From Aminobacter aganoensis (lineage in GTDB: Bacteria > Pseudomonadota > Alphaproteobacteria > Rhizobiales > Rhizobiaceae), in contig NZ_JACHOU010000011.1 of NCBI RefSeq assembly GCF_014206975.1, positions 98,775 through 162,774 on the forward strand: DNA of 64,000 nt, in the 5' to 3' direction. The translations under genes and the position numbers were made by a program. The notes under the pieces were generated by a model. It ran no database searches, was not told the DNA's origin, and worked only from the letters and a program-made list of their open reading frames with translations. This document shows positions 21,543-30,020 of the stretch, piece by piece (positions within the stretch are counted from its first letter, which is position 1; every line of letters begins with the position of its first letter).

Positions 21543-22583
21543 TCAATCCTCTTCCTGGAACAGGTTGATCTGCTGCACGGACAGCTCCCTCGGCACGTCG
21601 AGGCCAAGGTGTTTCCAGGCATTCGCCGTCAGCATGCGGCCACGCGGCGTGCGCTGGATGAAGCCCTGCTGGATCAAATAGGGCTCGATGATGTCCTCGA
21701 TCGCATCGCGCGGCTCGGACAGGCCGGCGGCGATGGTCTCGATGCCGACCGGGCCGCCACCGAAATTCATCGCGATCATCGACAGGTAGCGCCGGTCGAG
21801 TTGGTCGAGGCCGAGCGCATCGACCTCGAGCCGCGACAGTGCCTCGTCGGCAATGCGGCGGTCGACCGGACCCGAGCCGGCGACGGCTGCGAAATCGCGG
21901 ACACGCCGCAGCAGACGGCCGGCAATGCGCGGCGTACCGCGCGCGCGCCGTGCGATCTCGATGGCGCCGTCGTCGGCGAGCGGCATACCGAGAATGCGAG
22001 CGCCGCGGCGCACGATCAGTTCGAGTTCCTCGACCGTGTAGAAATTGAGCCGGGTCGGGATGCCGAAGCGGTCACGCAGTGGGTTGGTGAGCAGGCCAAG
22101 CCGGGTGGTGGCGGCGACGAGCGTGAATTTCGCCAGGTCGATCTTGACCGAGCGCGCCGCCGGGCCTTCGCCGATGATCAGGTCGAGCTGGTAGTCCTCC
22201 ATCGCCGGATAGAGGATTTCCTCGACCGCCGGGTTGAGCCGGTGGATCTCGTCGATGAACAGCACGTCGCGTTCCTCGAGATTGGTGAGCAGTGCCGCGA
22301 GATCGCCGGCCTTGGCGATGACCGGGCCCGAGGTCGAGCGGAAATTGACGCCGAGCTCGCGCGCCATGATCTGGGCGAGCGTCGTCTTGCCGAGGCCGGG
22401 CGGGCCGACGAAGAGCACATGGTCGAGCGCCTCGCCACGCCCCTTGGCAGCCTCGATGAAGATCTTCAGGTTGGCGCGCGCCGCCGCCTGGCCGACGAAA
22501 TCGTCCAGGGTCTGCGGCCGCAGGCTGTTGTCGGCGTCTTCGCCGCGCTTTTCCGGGGTGATGAGGCGGGTGGGCGTGTTCAT
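21543..22583 (-). CDS. ruvB: Holliday junction branch migration ATPase RuvB
   Basis: RuvB is the hexameric motor that drives Holliday junction migration with RuvA. The 346-residue protein opens with [20 protein letters not shown]. It has Walker [14 protein letters not shown], Walker [11 protein letters not shown], sensor [11 protein letters not shown] and the arginine-finger region [11 protein letters not shown]-terminal winged helix has [12 protein letters not shown]. The ATG at 22583 is the only plausible start and gives the standard N terminus. ruvA ends 40 bp upstream. Confidence 0.97.
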   Translation of the reverse strand: MNTPTRLITPEKRGEDADNSLRPQTLDDFVGQAAARANLKIFIEAAKGRGEALDHVLFVGPPGLGKTTLAQIMARELGVNFRSTSGPVIAKAGDLAALLTNLEERDVLFIDEIHRLNPAVEEILYPAMEDYQLDLIIGEGPAARSVKIDLAKFTLVAATTRLGLLTNPLRDRFGIPTRLNFYTVEELELIVRRGARILGMPLADDGAIEIARRARGTPRIAGRLLRRVRDFAAVAGSGPVDRRIADEALSRLEVDALGLDQLDRRYLSMIAMNFGGGPVGIETIAAGLSEPRDAIEDIIEPYLIQQGFIQRTPRGRMLTANAWKHLGLDVPRELSVQQINLFQEED

Positions 22584-22623
22584 GCCTTCGTCCTCGCATG
22601 GCGCCTGTCTGCGGGCAAGGCAA

Positions 22624-23244
22624 TCACCGCGCCAGCTCCTTCAGGCCGAAACGGATCAGCTTGGAGGAATCGGCGTCGTCGCCGGCGGTCTTCATGGCGG
22701 CGGCAATGGCGTTGGCGGCGATGTCGCGGGAATAGCCGAGATTGACCAGCGCCGAGACCGCATCCGCGATCGGGGCAGGGGCGACACCCTCGCCGAGCTC
22801 CTGCTTGAGGCCGATCGTGCCCGAGGCTTCCCCGGCGAAGGCCGGCGCCTTGTTCTTGAGTTCGGTGACGATGCGTTCGGCGACCTTCTTGCCGACGCCG
22901 GGCGCACGGCTGACCATGGCGATGTCGCGCAGCGCGATGGCATTGGCCAGATCGGCCGGCGCCAGCGTCGACAGGATGGCGAGCGCCACCTTGGCGCCGA
23001 CGCCGGGGACGTTGTTTTGCAGCAGCCTGAACCATTCGCGCTCCAGCTCGGACTTGAAGCCGTAGAGGCGGATCATGTCTTCGCGGACATAGGTCTCGAT
23101 ATGGAGGATCGCGGCTTCGCCGGCCCCGGGCAGGGCGGCGAGCGTCCGCGCCGAGCAATAAGCGACGTAGCCGACGCCGTGGACGTCCAGCACGCAATAG
23201 TCCTCGCCGATCTCGTCGACGGTGCCCTTCAATTTGCCGATCAT
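22624..23244 (-). CDS. ruvA: Holliday junction branch migration protein RuvA
   Basis: RuvA binds four-way junctions and loads RuvB. The 206-residue protein starts [26 protein letters not shown], an OB fold (quoted core [14 protein letters not shown]). Two helix-hairpin-helix motifs follow ([18 protein letters not shown] and [15 protein letters not shown]). The C-terminal domain III, which contacts RuvB, is preceded by an acidic and proline linker. Length is normal. A VapBC pair lies immediately upstream, where ruvC would normally be. Confidence 0.96.
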   Translation of the reverse strand: MIGKLKGTVDEIGEDYCVLDVHGVGYVAYCSARTLAALPGAGEAAILHIETYVREDMIRLYGFKSELEREWFRLLQNNVPGVGAKVALAILSTLAPADLANAIALRDIAMVSRAPGVGKKVAERIVTELKNKAPAFAGEASGTIGLKQELGEGVAPAPIADAVSALVNLGYSRDIAANAIAAAMKTAGDDADSSKLIRFGLKELAR

Positions 23245-23257
23245 GTGCTGCTTTCCG

Positions 23258-23677
23258 TCATGGATGGGTGTCGGGTGCGATGATGTCGAGGTCGGGGAAG
23301 TAGCTGCGATAGCGCGTGGCGTCGCGCGTCAACAGACGGTGCCCCGCCACCTGCGCATGCGCGCCGATGAGGAAGTCGGGCAGGGTGCGGTCGCGGGTTC
23401 CACCCGAACGCCGGTACCTCGCATGCGCCAGTCCGGCGAGGAAGGCGGCGTCCCATGGGATTTGTTCGCGACGTGGCTTGAGCCACGCCAGGGCGCCTTC
23501 GAGGCCTGCTTGGTCGCGCACCGGCGATGCGAGTTCCGACCAGATGATCGGGTTGATCGCGATTTCGCCTGCATGGAAACACACCTCGAGATGCCTCGCG
23601 GACCAGCCGCCCCTGAGTTGTTCCGGCAGCAAGACGTCGATGAAGATGTTGGTGTCAACGAGGGTCGAGATCGTCAC
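23258..23677 (-). CDS. vapC: PIN-domain ribonuclease toxin VapC
   Basis: VapC toxins are Mg-dependent RNases, many of which cut tRNA or rRNA. The 139-residue protein shows the PIN layout: the first aspartate in [13 protein letters not shown], a glutamate in IIWSELA near residue 47, and the third acidic site in [13 protein letters not shown] near residue 100. A C-terminal [15 protein letters not shown] strand follows. The start at 23677 is GTG and overlaps the antitoxin gene by 23 bp. It ends 13 bp before ruvA, so it may be read with it. Confidence 0.88.
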   Translation of the reverse strand: MTISTLVDTNIFIDVLLPEQLRGGWSARHLEVCFHAGEIAINPIIWSELASPVRDQAGLEGALAWLKPRREQIPWDAAFLAGLAHARYRRSGGTRDRTLPDFLIGAHAQVAGHRLLTRDATRYRSYFPDLDIIAPDTHP

Positions 23678-23924
23678 GCGGCCCCCGCAGCCATTCCATG
23701 TAGTCGTCAGCGGTCATGCCACCGAGATCGACCGTACCTGCAACACGATCCAACCATTGCTTGAACTGTTGCGCCCTTTCCTCGGGCGTTTGTGCCGGCC
23801 GGATCGGGACGATGCGGGCACCTTCCTGATCGGTCACGAAATCCACCTCCGAGCCGGGCTCGATGCCAAGCCGGTCGCGGATCTCCTTGGGGATGGTCAC
23901 CTGGCCTTTGGTCGTCACGCGCAT
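23655..23924 (-). CDS. vapB: AbrB/MazE-type antitoxin VapB
   Basis: The 89-residue product has an N-terminal swapped-hairpin DNA-binding domain (MRVTTKGQVTIPKEIRDRLG). Its C-terminal tail is rich in acidic and aromatic residues (EERAQQFKQWLDRVAGTVDL, YMEWLRG) and would neutralise VapC. It overlaps vapC, the normal arrangement for such pairs. A perfect inverted repeat lies right upstream of its start and is the likely autoregulatory operator. Confidence 0.9.
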   Translation of the reverse strand: MRVTTKGQVTIPKEIRDRLGIEPGSEVDFVTDQEGARIVPIRPAQTPEERAQQFKQWLDRVAGTVDLGGMTADDYMEWLRGPRDDLDPR

Positions 23925-23925
23925 G

Positions 23926-23946
23926 GTAATACCTCGTTGGTATTAC
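23926..23946 (-). promoter_or_regulatory. Inverted-repeat operator upstream of vapB
   Basis: GTAATACC at 23926-23933 and GGTATTAC at 23939-23946 form a perfect 8-bp inverted repeat with a 5-base spacer. It starts two bases before the vapB ATG. AbrB-fold antitoxins normally bind such sites to repress their own operon. Confidence 0.65.
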
Positions 23947-23961
23947 TTACGTGTCGTGAGA

Positions 23962-23978
23962 GAACAAGTCAAGAACAT
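23962..23978. repeat. 17-bp direct repeat, copy 1
   Basis: GAACAAGTCAAGAACAT occurs here, upstream of vapB, and again at 24322-24338, upstream of the lone antitoxin gene. On the minus strand it contains TTGAC, a possible -35 box. Confidence 0.75.
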
Positions 23979-24026
23979 GGCGCTGCCGCGGGTAACGGCT
24001 CCAGCGCCAGAACCAGGGGCTCGCCG

Positions 24027-24278
24027 CTACCGTTCCCTCGCCAGGGCCGACAACTCGTCGGCGCCGGCAGACTGATCGGCAGCACCTTCGAGGCGGTCGA
24101 GAATGGCCAGGAACCGGTCCAGCCGGTCGCGGTCGGCCAGCCTGTTGATCTCGTCCTTGGGTACGATGGTGATCTTGCCGCCCTCGATGCCGAAGATCAC
24201 TTCGGTATTGGCGCCGATACCGAATGTTTCGCGCAGGTCGCGCGGAATCGTCACCTGTCCCTTGCTCGTCACGCGCAT
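24027..24278 (-). CDS. Orphan AbrB/MazE-type antitoxin
   Basis: The 83-residue protein begins MRVTSKGQVTIPRDLRETFG, very close to the VapB encoded at 23655-23924, and has a charged C-terminal tail (RLADRDRLDRFLAILDRLEG). No toxin gene follows it. The next gene on this strand is vapB. It could be a solitary regulator, a remnant of a second pair, or a protein that modulates the neighbouring VapBC. The ATG at 24278 lies eight bases after AAGGA. Confidence 0.82.
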   Translation of the reverse strand: MRVTSKGQVTIPRDLRETFGIGANTEVIFGIEGGKITIVPKDEINRLADRDRLDRFLAILDRLEGAADQSAGADELSALARER

Positions 24279-24321
24279 GGAATCATCCTTCTCTTACGGG
24301 GAAGGCATGTCCCCATGAATG

Positions 24322-24338
24322 GAACAAGTCAAGAACAT
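24322..24338. repeat. 17-bp direct repeat, copy 2
   Basis: This is an exact second copy of the 23962-23978 sequence. It abuts the ruvC stop codon (stop at 24338-24340) and lies 44 bases upstream of the lone antitoxin start. Confidence 0.75.
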
Positions 24339-24856
24339 CAAGCCTGCGCGGCAAGTGCTGCAAGCCGGTAGGCCGGGCTCTGGCGATGGTGCGCGTGGCA
24401 GATGGCGATGGCCAGCGCGTCGGCCGCGTCGGCGGTGTCGAAGCCGGCCTTGGGCAACAGTACCTTGACCATCATGGCGATCTGCTTCTTGTCGCCGTGG
24501 CCGACGCCGATCACCGCCTTCTTGACGGCGTTGGGCGAATATTCGGCGACCGCCAGCCCGGCGCGGGCCGGCACCAGCATGGCGATGCCGCGGGCCTGGC
24601 CAAGCTTCAGCGTGGCGGTGGCGTCCTTGTTGACGAAGGTCGCCTCGACCGCTGCTTCATGCGGCATCTCGCGATGGAGCACGTCGGCAAGGCCGTCGTG
24701 CAACTGGCACAGCCGGCTGGCCAGCGCCGCCTTGCTGTCGGAACGCACCGTGCCGGAGGCGACGAAGCGCAGCGAGTTGCCGAGCGATTCGATGATGCCC
24801 CAGCCAGTGCGCTGAAGGCCCGGGTCGATGCCAATGATGCGAATCGTCTCTCTCAT
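24338..24856 (-). CDS. ruvC: Holliday junction resolvase RuvC
   Basis: RuvC is the dimeric endonuclease that cuts Holliday junctions after RuvAB migration. The 172-residue protein has the first catalytic aspartate in [15 protein letters not shown], the glutamate in [19 protein letters not shown] and the C-terminal acidic pair in [17 protein letters not shown]. The ATG at 24856 gives the normal N terminus. In close relatives ruvC leads directly into ruvA. Here three toxin-antitoxin-related genes intervene. Confidence 0.96.
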   Translation of the reverse strand: MRETIRIIGIDPGLQRTGWGIIESLGNSLRFVASGTVRSDSKAALASRLCQLHDGLADVLHREMPHEAAVEATFVNKDATATLKLGQARGIAMLVPARAGLAVAEYSPNAVKKAVIGVGHGDKKQIAMMVKVLLPKAGFDTADAADALAIAICHAHHRQSPAYRLAALAAQA

Positions 24857-24946
24857 CCGCGAACTCTATCTCCACGGATGCAGGACGCCAGAAAAATGTG
24901 AACAAAATAGCAACGATCCCCGCATTGGCGAGGACTGTGCCGGCGC

Positions 24947-25483
24947 CTAGTTGCGGGCGAATGCAGTGTTGAGCAGGCTGATCTGGTCGGAGACGGGGTT
25001 GCTGCGGCGCATCGCCTGCACTGGCACGACGGTAGCACCGTTGCCATAGATCTCCTCGTCCATGCGGCGGACATGCGCCTGCAGGCGAAGCGAGCGGCGG
25101 ACGAGGTCGACGAAATCGGCAGGCAATTCGTTCCAGCCGGCGGCGTCGTCATGGGCGGAAGCGGTGTCGAGGCGTACCTTCGATTTCTCGGAGGCGACCT
25201 GGTCGCGGGTCATCTCGCCGGAGTTGGCGGCCCGCTGCAGCAGAAGCCAGGATGCGATCTGCATCAGTCGCGTGGTCAGCCGCATCGATTCGGCGGCGTA
25301 AAGCGTGGCGGCAAGCCGCGACAGCTTCTTGGCCTCGACGCGTCCGGCGCCGTCGAGATACTCGGCGGCCTGTTCGACCAGCCCCATGCCCTCGTTGTAG
25401 AGAGGCTTGAAGGACGGCGAAAACACCCGCCTTTCGGCGAGCTTGATGGTATTTCCGCTTTCCCTCGAAGGCTCGTTCATCAT
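24947..25483 (-). CDS. RcdA-like protein (DUF1465 family)
   Basis: The 178-residue helical protein belongs to the DUF1465 family, whose Caulobacter member RcdA is an adaptor that helps deliver CtrA and other substrates to ClpXP. Family features visible are FSPSFKPLYNEGMGLVEQAA near residue 22, a long helix ETRLTTRLMQIASWLLLQRA-type segment near 65-90, and the acidic/arginine core SLRLQAHVRRMDEEIYG. The C terminus has the conserved NPVSDQISLL. It is upstream of ruvC on the same strand with 90 bp between. Adaptor function here is by homology. Confidence 0.75.
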   Translation of the reverse strand: MMNEPSRESGNTIKLAERRVFSPSFKPLYNEGMGLVEQAAEYLDGAGRVEAKKLSRLAATLYAAESMRLTTRLMQIASWLLLQRAANSGEMTRDQVASEKSKVRLDTASAHDDAAGWNELPADFVDLVRRSLRLQAHVRRMDEEIYGNGATVVPVQAMRRSNPVSDQISLLNTAFARN

Positions 25484-25668
25484 CGCTACCCTGCAACCCT
25501 GATCCGCGTACTGCCCGTCTTTGGCGACGGATTCTGCGCGGTCCGCTCCTATACGCCAAGCCCGATGAAAATGCGCTTCCGCTCATGCGAACGCAAGCGC
25601 ATGTTTAACAAAGGGTTAACGCGGCGGATTGGAGCGCTTTTGGAGGGCGCTCCACGGACCTGCGCGCG

Positions 25669-25775
25669 AAAAAAAAGAGCCGCGGAAAAGCGCGGCTCTC
25701 AGGAGTTTAACAGGGAGGCGTCAAACAAAGTGGCTCCAACCACTCGGTAAGAATCCAGATGACTGGATACGCACA
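25669..25775 (-). ncRNA. Candidate small regulatory RNA with strong intrinsic terminator
   Basis: Read on the minus strand, this stretch has a stem-loop ATCCAG/CTGGAT (about 25753-25768), then an AGTGG/CCACT stem-loop (about 25728-25743). A single-stranded CU-rich tract follows, holding CGCCTCCCTG and AACTCCTGAG, both complementary to ribosome-binding sites. It ends in a 9-bp GC stem (25676-25684 with 25691-25699) followed by eight T residues. No protein gene precedes the terminator on this strand. Layout and anti-ribosome-site loops match trans-acting alphaproteobacterial sRNAs. The family and the 5' end are not known. Confidence 0.6.
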
Positions 25776-25887
25776 GTAAACAACTGGAATGCTTAATGGA
25801 CGCTTAAGGACGTTGCCGATTTGTCGTTGACTGTGCCGACACGGCACAACCCTGCCGTGGAGAACGCCCCGCCGGTGCTGCGCCGAC

Positions 25888-26265
25888 TCACGACTTCCAG
25901 ACGACCGGAAGTGCTATGACGGCAAACAGCAACATCGCCGCGTAGAAGCCCATCGACGACATCGCGACCACAGGCTCGATCGCGGGATTGCCGCCGAGCA
26001 GGAAGAACAGTCCGACCAGAAGTCCGATGCCGCTGATGGCCGTCAGCCAGAAATGGATCTTGGCCAGCATCTTGTCCCGCGCCACGGGGAACAGATGATA
26101 GAAGACGGCGAACACCGCCGACATCAGCCAGCCTGCCACCATGGTGTGGGCGTGGACCGGCATCTGCGTGTGGTCCTGGCTGATCGACATGTGCAGGCCG
26201 AGCGCCATGCCGGCCAGCGCATAGACGATGGCGAGCGTGAAGAAATTCCGTGCTACCCCTTGCAT
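25888..26265 (-). CDS. Small membrane protein resembling part of heme-copper oxidase subunit I
   Basis: The 125-residue protein has about four transmembrane helices: FFTLAIVYALAGMALGLHMS, HTMVAGWLMSAVFAVFYHLF, IHFWLTAISGIGLLVGLFFLL and SSMGFYAAMLLFAVIALPVV. Histidines sit at membrane edges (LHMS, VHAHTMVAG, YHLFP, KIHFW), a pattern like heme-ligand helices of cytochrome oxidase subunit I, but only a fraction of that protein is present. Such short proteins occur in many Hyphomicrobiales. Whether it binds heme is unknown. Confidence 0.65.
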   Translation of the reverse strand: MQGVARNFFTLAIVYALAGMALGLHMSISQDHTQMPVHAHTMVAGWLMSAVFAVFYHLFPVARDKMLAKIHFWLTAISGIGLLVGLFFLLGGNPAIEPVVAMSSMGFYAAMLLFAVIALPVVWKS

Positions 26266-26804
26266 ATCCTTGCTCCGATTGCCTTTTCCCCCCGCAGGGA
26301 ATGGGTTGGTGACGACGAACAGGTCGGTGCCGGCGCATTAGCACCGGCCGTGTTTCCGCCGCATGCCGCGCTGCTGCACGGCATGCTTCCGGTCTCGTTA
26401 CATTGGAAGCTGGATCAGCCAGCCGTTGCCTCCCCGCGGCCGGGTTCCGGATGCGCGCCGTCCCCACGGCGCATGTAAACATACCATGCCTTCAGGCCCG
26501 TTGCCCAACCGTCGCCATGTCCGGCGATTGGAATTTCCGCAGTTTTCCGGGGGTCTTTCGCCTCAGTCCGGCCAGCGGCCGGCGCCCGTGCTGTACAGAC
26601 CCTTCCAACTCGTCCGCCTGGAGCCCGGCAGTCATGTGGATCAGCCAATGCGTCAACCTCTCGGGTGGGTCTGCCGAAACATTCGGCGATCCGCGCCGAC
26701 ACAATGGCGAAACAGCGCCGGTGCTATTTGCCGCGCCGAAAATCAGCGTCGCCAGAGAGATGGGTTGCCGCGTTTTCGGGAAACCGGATTGGAAAGGTTC
26801 GGAG
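26266..26804. other. Long intergenic region between two divergent membrane protein genes
   Basis: About 540 bases separate the divergent genes at 25888-26265 and 26805-27356. I found no gene with credible codon use, no strong hairpin with a T run and no palindromic operator. The short open frames seen on either strand lack family-like sequence. Confidence 0.4.
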
Positions 26805-27356
26805 ATGGATTTGTATTCTCTCGTCAAGCTGCTGCATGTCGTGGCGGCCGTGCTCTGGGTCGGCGGCGGCTTCGCGCTCATGCTGCTTGCGGCGCGGGCC
26901 GACCGTGCCGGCGACACCCAGGGCATGCTGCAGGTGATGCGTTCGGTCGGCGAACTCGGCAACCGGCTGTTCATGCCGGCATCGCTGGTCACGCTCCTGC
27001 TCGGGCTCGTCATGTGCTGGTTCTGGGTCGGCTTCCGCGATCTCTGGATCGTCATCGGCCTTGCCGGCTACGCAACGACCTTCCTGGTCGGTACATTGGT
27101 GTTCAAGCCGTCGGCCGACCGCATGTCGGCGCTCATCGCCCGCGAGGGCGTCACGCCCGCCGTTCTCGACCAGGGCCGGCGCATCCTCAAGGTGGCGCGC
27201 TTCGATTATGCGGTGATGCTGGTCATCGTCGCCGACATGGTGCTCAAGCCGACAGCGGCGGACGTGCCGATCCTGCTCGCCATGGCCGCCGTGCTCGGCC
27301 TTGGCCTGTGGGCCGCTTTCGACGGGCTGCGGCCGGCCCCCGCCGTCTCGGCCTGA
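26805..27356 (+). CDS. DUF2269 family integral membrane protein
   Basis: The 183-residue protein starts MDLYSLVKLLHVVAAVLWVGGG and has about five transmembrane helices. The KLLH...WVGGG motif is typical of the DUF2269 family of predicted inner-membrane proteins. The ATG at 26805 follows GGAAAGGTTCGGAG. Upstream codons in this frame are open but lack family similarity, so they are not included. Function is unknown. Confidence 0.78.
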   Translation: MDLYSLVKLLHVVAAVLWVGGGFALMLLAARADRAGDTQGMLQVMRSVGELGNRLFMPASLVTLLLGLVMCWFWVGFRDLWIVIGLAGYATTFLVGTLVFKPSADRMSALIAREGVTPAVLDQGRRILKVARFDYAVMLVIVADMVLKPTAADVPILLAMAAVLGLGLWAAFDGLRPAPAVSA

Positions 27357-27389
27357 CGGGCGAAACGGCGCTGGGCGCTGGGGCTCCGG

Positions 27390-29027
27390 TCATCCCCTGG
27401 CCATGTCGCGCAGGCGGAATTTCTGGATCTTGCCGGTCGATGTCTTGGGGATCTCGGCGAAGATCACCGCCTTCGGCACCTTGAAACGGGCAAGCAGGCC
27501 GCGGCAGTGCTCGATGATCTCGGCTTCCGTCGCTACCTTGCCCGGTTTCAGCTCGACATAGGCAACGGGCACCTCGCCCCACTTGTCGTCGGCGCGGGCG
27601 ACCACGCCGCAGGAGGCGACAGCCGGGTGCTTGTAGAGCGCGTCCTCGACCTCGATCGACGAGATGTTCTCGCCGCCCGAGATGATGATGTCCTTGGAGC
27701 GATCCTTGAGCTGGATGTAGCCGTCGGGATGCATCACGCCGAGGTCGCCGGAATGGAACCAGCCGCCGGCGAAGGCCTCGTCGGTGGCCTTCGCGTTCTT
27801 GAGATAGCCCTTCATGACGATGTTGCCGCGGAACATCACCTCGCCGATGGTCTCGCCATCGTCGGGCGTCCGCTCCATCGTCTCGGGATTCATGACCGTC
27901 AGGCCTTCGAGTGCGGCATAGCGCACGCCCTGCCGCGCCTTCTTCGCCGTGCGCGGATCCTTGTCCAGCCCGTCCCATTCGCCGTGCCACTCGTTGACGA
28001 CGGCCGGCCCATAGGTCTCGGTCAGGCCGTAGAGATGGGTAACGGCGAAACCGGCATCGGCCATGCCAGACAGCACCGCCTCGGGTGGCGGGGCTGCTGC
28101 CGTGTTGAAGGTCACCGCCTGCGGAAAGCTGCGCTTTTCTTCGTCCCTGGTGTTGATCAGCAACGACATGACGACAGGCGCGCCGCAGAGATGGGTGACG
28201 CCATGGTCGGCGATTGCCGCGTACATCTGCCCGGCGCGCACCCAGCGCAGGCAGACATGAGTGCCGGCCTGGACCGCGAGGGTCCAGGGAAAGCACCAGC
28301 CGTTGCAGTGGAACATCGGCAGCGTCCAGAGATAGACGCAGTGCTTGCCCATGCTGGCATGGATGGTGTTGGAATAGGCCATCAGCGCGGCACCGCGATG
28401 GTGGTAGACCACGCCCTTGGGGTTGCCAGTCGTGCCGGAGGTGTAGTTGAGCGAAATGGCGTCCCACTCGTCGTCGGGCATCGACCAGGCAAAGGTCTCT
28501 TCGCCCGAGGCAACGAACGCCTCGTAGTCGAGGCTGCCGATGGGTTCGCCCTTGGGGTAGGGGGCATCGGCGGGATATTCGGGATCGTCATAGTCGATGA
28601 CCAGCGGCTTGACGGTTGCCAGCGCCAGCGCCTCCCTGACCACGCCGGAGAATTCGCGGTCGACGATCAGGAGCTTGGTCTCGGCATGGTCGAGCTGGAA
28701 GGCGATGATCGCCGCGTCGAGCCTGGTGTTGAGCGAATGCAGCACGGCCTTGGTCATCGGCACGCCGAAATGCGCTTCCAGCATCGGCGGCGTGTTGGAC
28801 AGCATCACCGTCACAGTGTCGCCCTTGCCGATGCCCTTGGCTGCAAGGGCCGAGGCGAGCTTCAGCGAGCGGCGCCAGAAATCGCGGTAGGTCAGGCGCT
28901 GGCCGCCATGGATGATCGCGACATGGTCGGGAAAGGTCTTGGCGGCACGTTCGAGCAAGGTCAGCGGCGTCAGCGGCTGGTGATTGGCGGGGTTCTTGTC
29001 GAGGTTTTCCTCGTATGGCCGACCCAT
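27390..29027 (-). CDS. Acyl-CoA synthetase (AMP-forming), DmdB/medium-chain type
   Basis: The enzyme would activate a carboxylic acid to its acyl-CoA via an acyl-AMP intermediate. The 545-residue protein has the P-loop-like ISLNYTSGTTGNPKGVVYHH near residue 170, LYGLTETYGP near 315, GWFHSGDLGVMHPDGYI near 410 and the C-terminal catalytic lysine region PKTSTGKIQKFRLRD. The overall sequence is like 3-methylmercaptopropionyl-CoA ligase (DmdB) and other acyl-CoA ligases of broad range. The exact substrate cannot be told. It converges with the DUF2269 gene. Confidence 0.88.
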   Translation of the reverse strand: MGRPYEENLDKNPANHQPLTPLTLLERAAKTFPDHVAIIHGGQRLTYRDFWRRSLKLASALAAKGIGKGDTVTVMLSNTPPMLEAHFGVPMTKAVLHSLNTRLDAAIIAFQLDHAETKLLIVDREFSGVVREALALATVKPLVIDYDDPEYPADAPYPKGEPIGSLDYEAFVASGEETFAWSMPDDEWDAISLNYTSGTTGNPKGVVYHHRGAALMAYSNTIHASMGKHCVYLWTLPMFHCNGWCFPWTLAVQAGTHVCLRWVRAGQMYAAIADHGVTHLCGAPVVMSLLINTRDEEKRSFPQAVTFNTAAAPPPEAVLSGMADAGFAVTHLYGLTETYGPAVVNEWHGEWDGLDKDPRTAKKARQGVRYAALEGLTVMNPETMERTPDDGETIGEVMFRGNIVMKGYLKNAKATDEAFAGGWFHSGDLGVMHPDGYIQLKDRSKDIIISGGENISSIEVEDALYKHPAVASCGVVARADDKWGEVPVAYVELKPGKVATEAEIIEHCRGLLARFKVPKAVIFAEIPKTSTGKIQKFRLRDMARG

Positions 29028-29079
29028 CGGTGTTCTCCCTGATCTACCGGATCAAGATAAGAGACTGGCTGCTTCGCCC

Positions 29080-29850
29080 TCAAATGAATTCGGCGATCCC
29101 GTCATAAAGCAGCTTCAGCGCGACGATTGCCACCGTGGCGTAGGTGAAGGGATAGAAGATTTCCGGCCGCATCCGCCTGACGAGCCAGGCGCCGGCAAGC
29201 GTCGCCAGCGGGGCAATCGGCATGAGGACCAGCGACGCGGTGAGGTTGGCGGTATCGAATTGTCCGAGGGCGAAATAGGGGACCAGCTTGATGGCGTTGG
29301 TCACCGCGAAGAAGATGACGCTGGTGCCGGTCAGCACCTTGGGGTCCATCCGCAGCGGCAGCGTGTAGACCTGGAAGGGTGGACCGCCGACATGGGCGAC
29401 GAAGCTGGTGAAGCCGGCGATCAATCCCCAGAAGGCGCCGGCGATGCCATTCGGCTCGGTCTTGTGGTCGGCGCCGTGGCGCAGGCTGGTGTAGATCCAG
29501 CGGGCAACGAAGATGAAGGCGATGGCGCCGACGATGAAGCGTACGTTGTCGGCGGTCACCACCGAAGCCATCAGCCAGCCGATGCCGATGCCGACGATCG
29601 ATCCCGGCAGCATCTGCCAGAGGATCGTGCGGTCGAAGACGCCGCGCCAGCTCCACAGCGACACGACGTCCATCAGGATGAGGATGGGAAGGAGGATGGC
29701 GGCGGCCTGCACCGGCGACATCACCAGTGCCATCAGCGGCACGCCGACGAATCCGACGGCACCGCCGAAGCCGCCCTTGGACAAGCCGACGAGAATCACC
29801 GCCGGCACCGCCGCCGCGTAAAACCACGGATCGAGCAGAAGCGAAATCAT
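29080..29850 (-). CDS. TauE/SafE family sulfite exporter-like permease
   Basis: The 256-residue protein has about eight hydrophobic helices and the TauE/SafE signature VILVGLSKGGFGGAVGFVG near residue 20. A second family motif is near residue 145 (GFTSFVAHVGGPPFQVYTL). Members export sulfite, sulfoacetate or other organosulfur anions. The substrate is not evident here. It lies 52 bp from the acyl-CoA ligase start on the same strand, and a link to organosulfur compounds is possible if that ligase is DmdB-like. Confidence 0.85.
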   Translation of the reverse strand: MISLLLDPWFYAAAVPAVILVGLSKGGFGGAVGFVGVPLMALVMSPVQAAAILLPILILMDVVSLWSWRGVFDRTILWQMLPGSIVGIGIGWLMASVVTADNVRFIVGAIAFIFVARWIYTSLRHGADHKTEPNGIAGAFWGLIAGFTSFVAHVGGPPFQVYTLPLRMDPKVLTGTSVIFFAVTNAIKLVPYFALGQFDTANLTASLVLMPIAPLATLAGAWLVRRMRPEIFYPFTYATVAIVALKLLYDGIAEFI

Positions 29851-30020
29851 GGACAGCCGCCTTTCGCGTCCGCAATAGCCGCACGGCAGCGTGTTGGCGA
29901 GTGCTGCGCCAATCTTTTCATATGCTTGGGTTCAGCTGCCTGTCCTGTTCAACGGCGGCACTTTGTTCTATGCCCCAATGCAAACATGATCGCCTTGCAT
30001 AGGCGTCAAGCACCGGATCG

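Noticed and set aside
24300..24338. Full promoter for the lone antitoxin from the TTGAC in the direct repeat
   Set aside because: The sequence 17 bases on (CATGCC) is a poor -10, so only the -35-like box is noted.
26415..27055. Minus-strand frames upstream of and across the DUF2269 gene
   Set aside because: They are Arg/Pro/Ser-rich antisense readings with no ribosome site.
29851..30020. TPP riboswitch before the ThiE-like gene
   Set aside because: The conserved CUGAGA core and matching stems are not seen in the gap.
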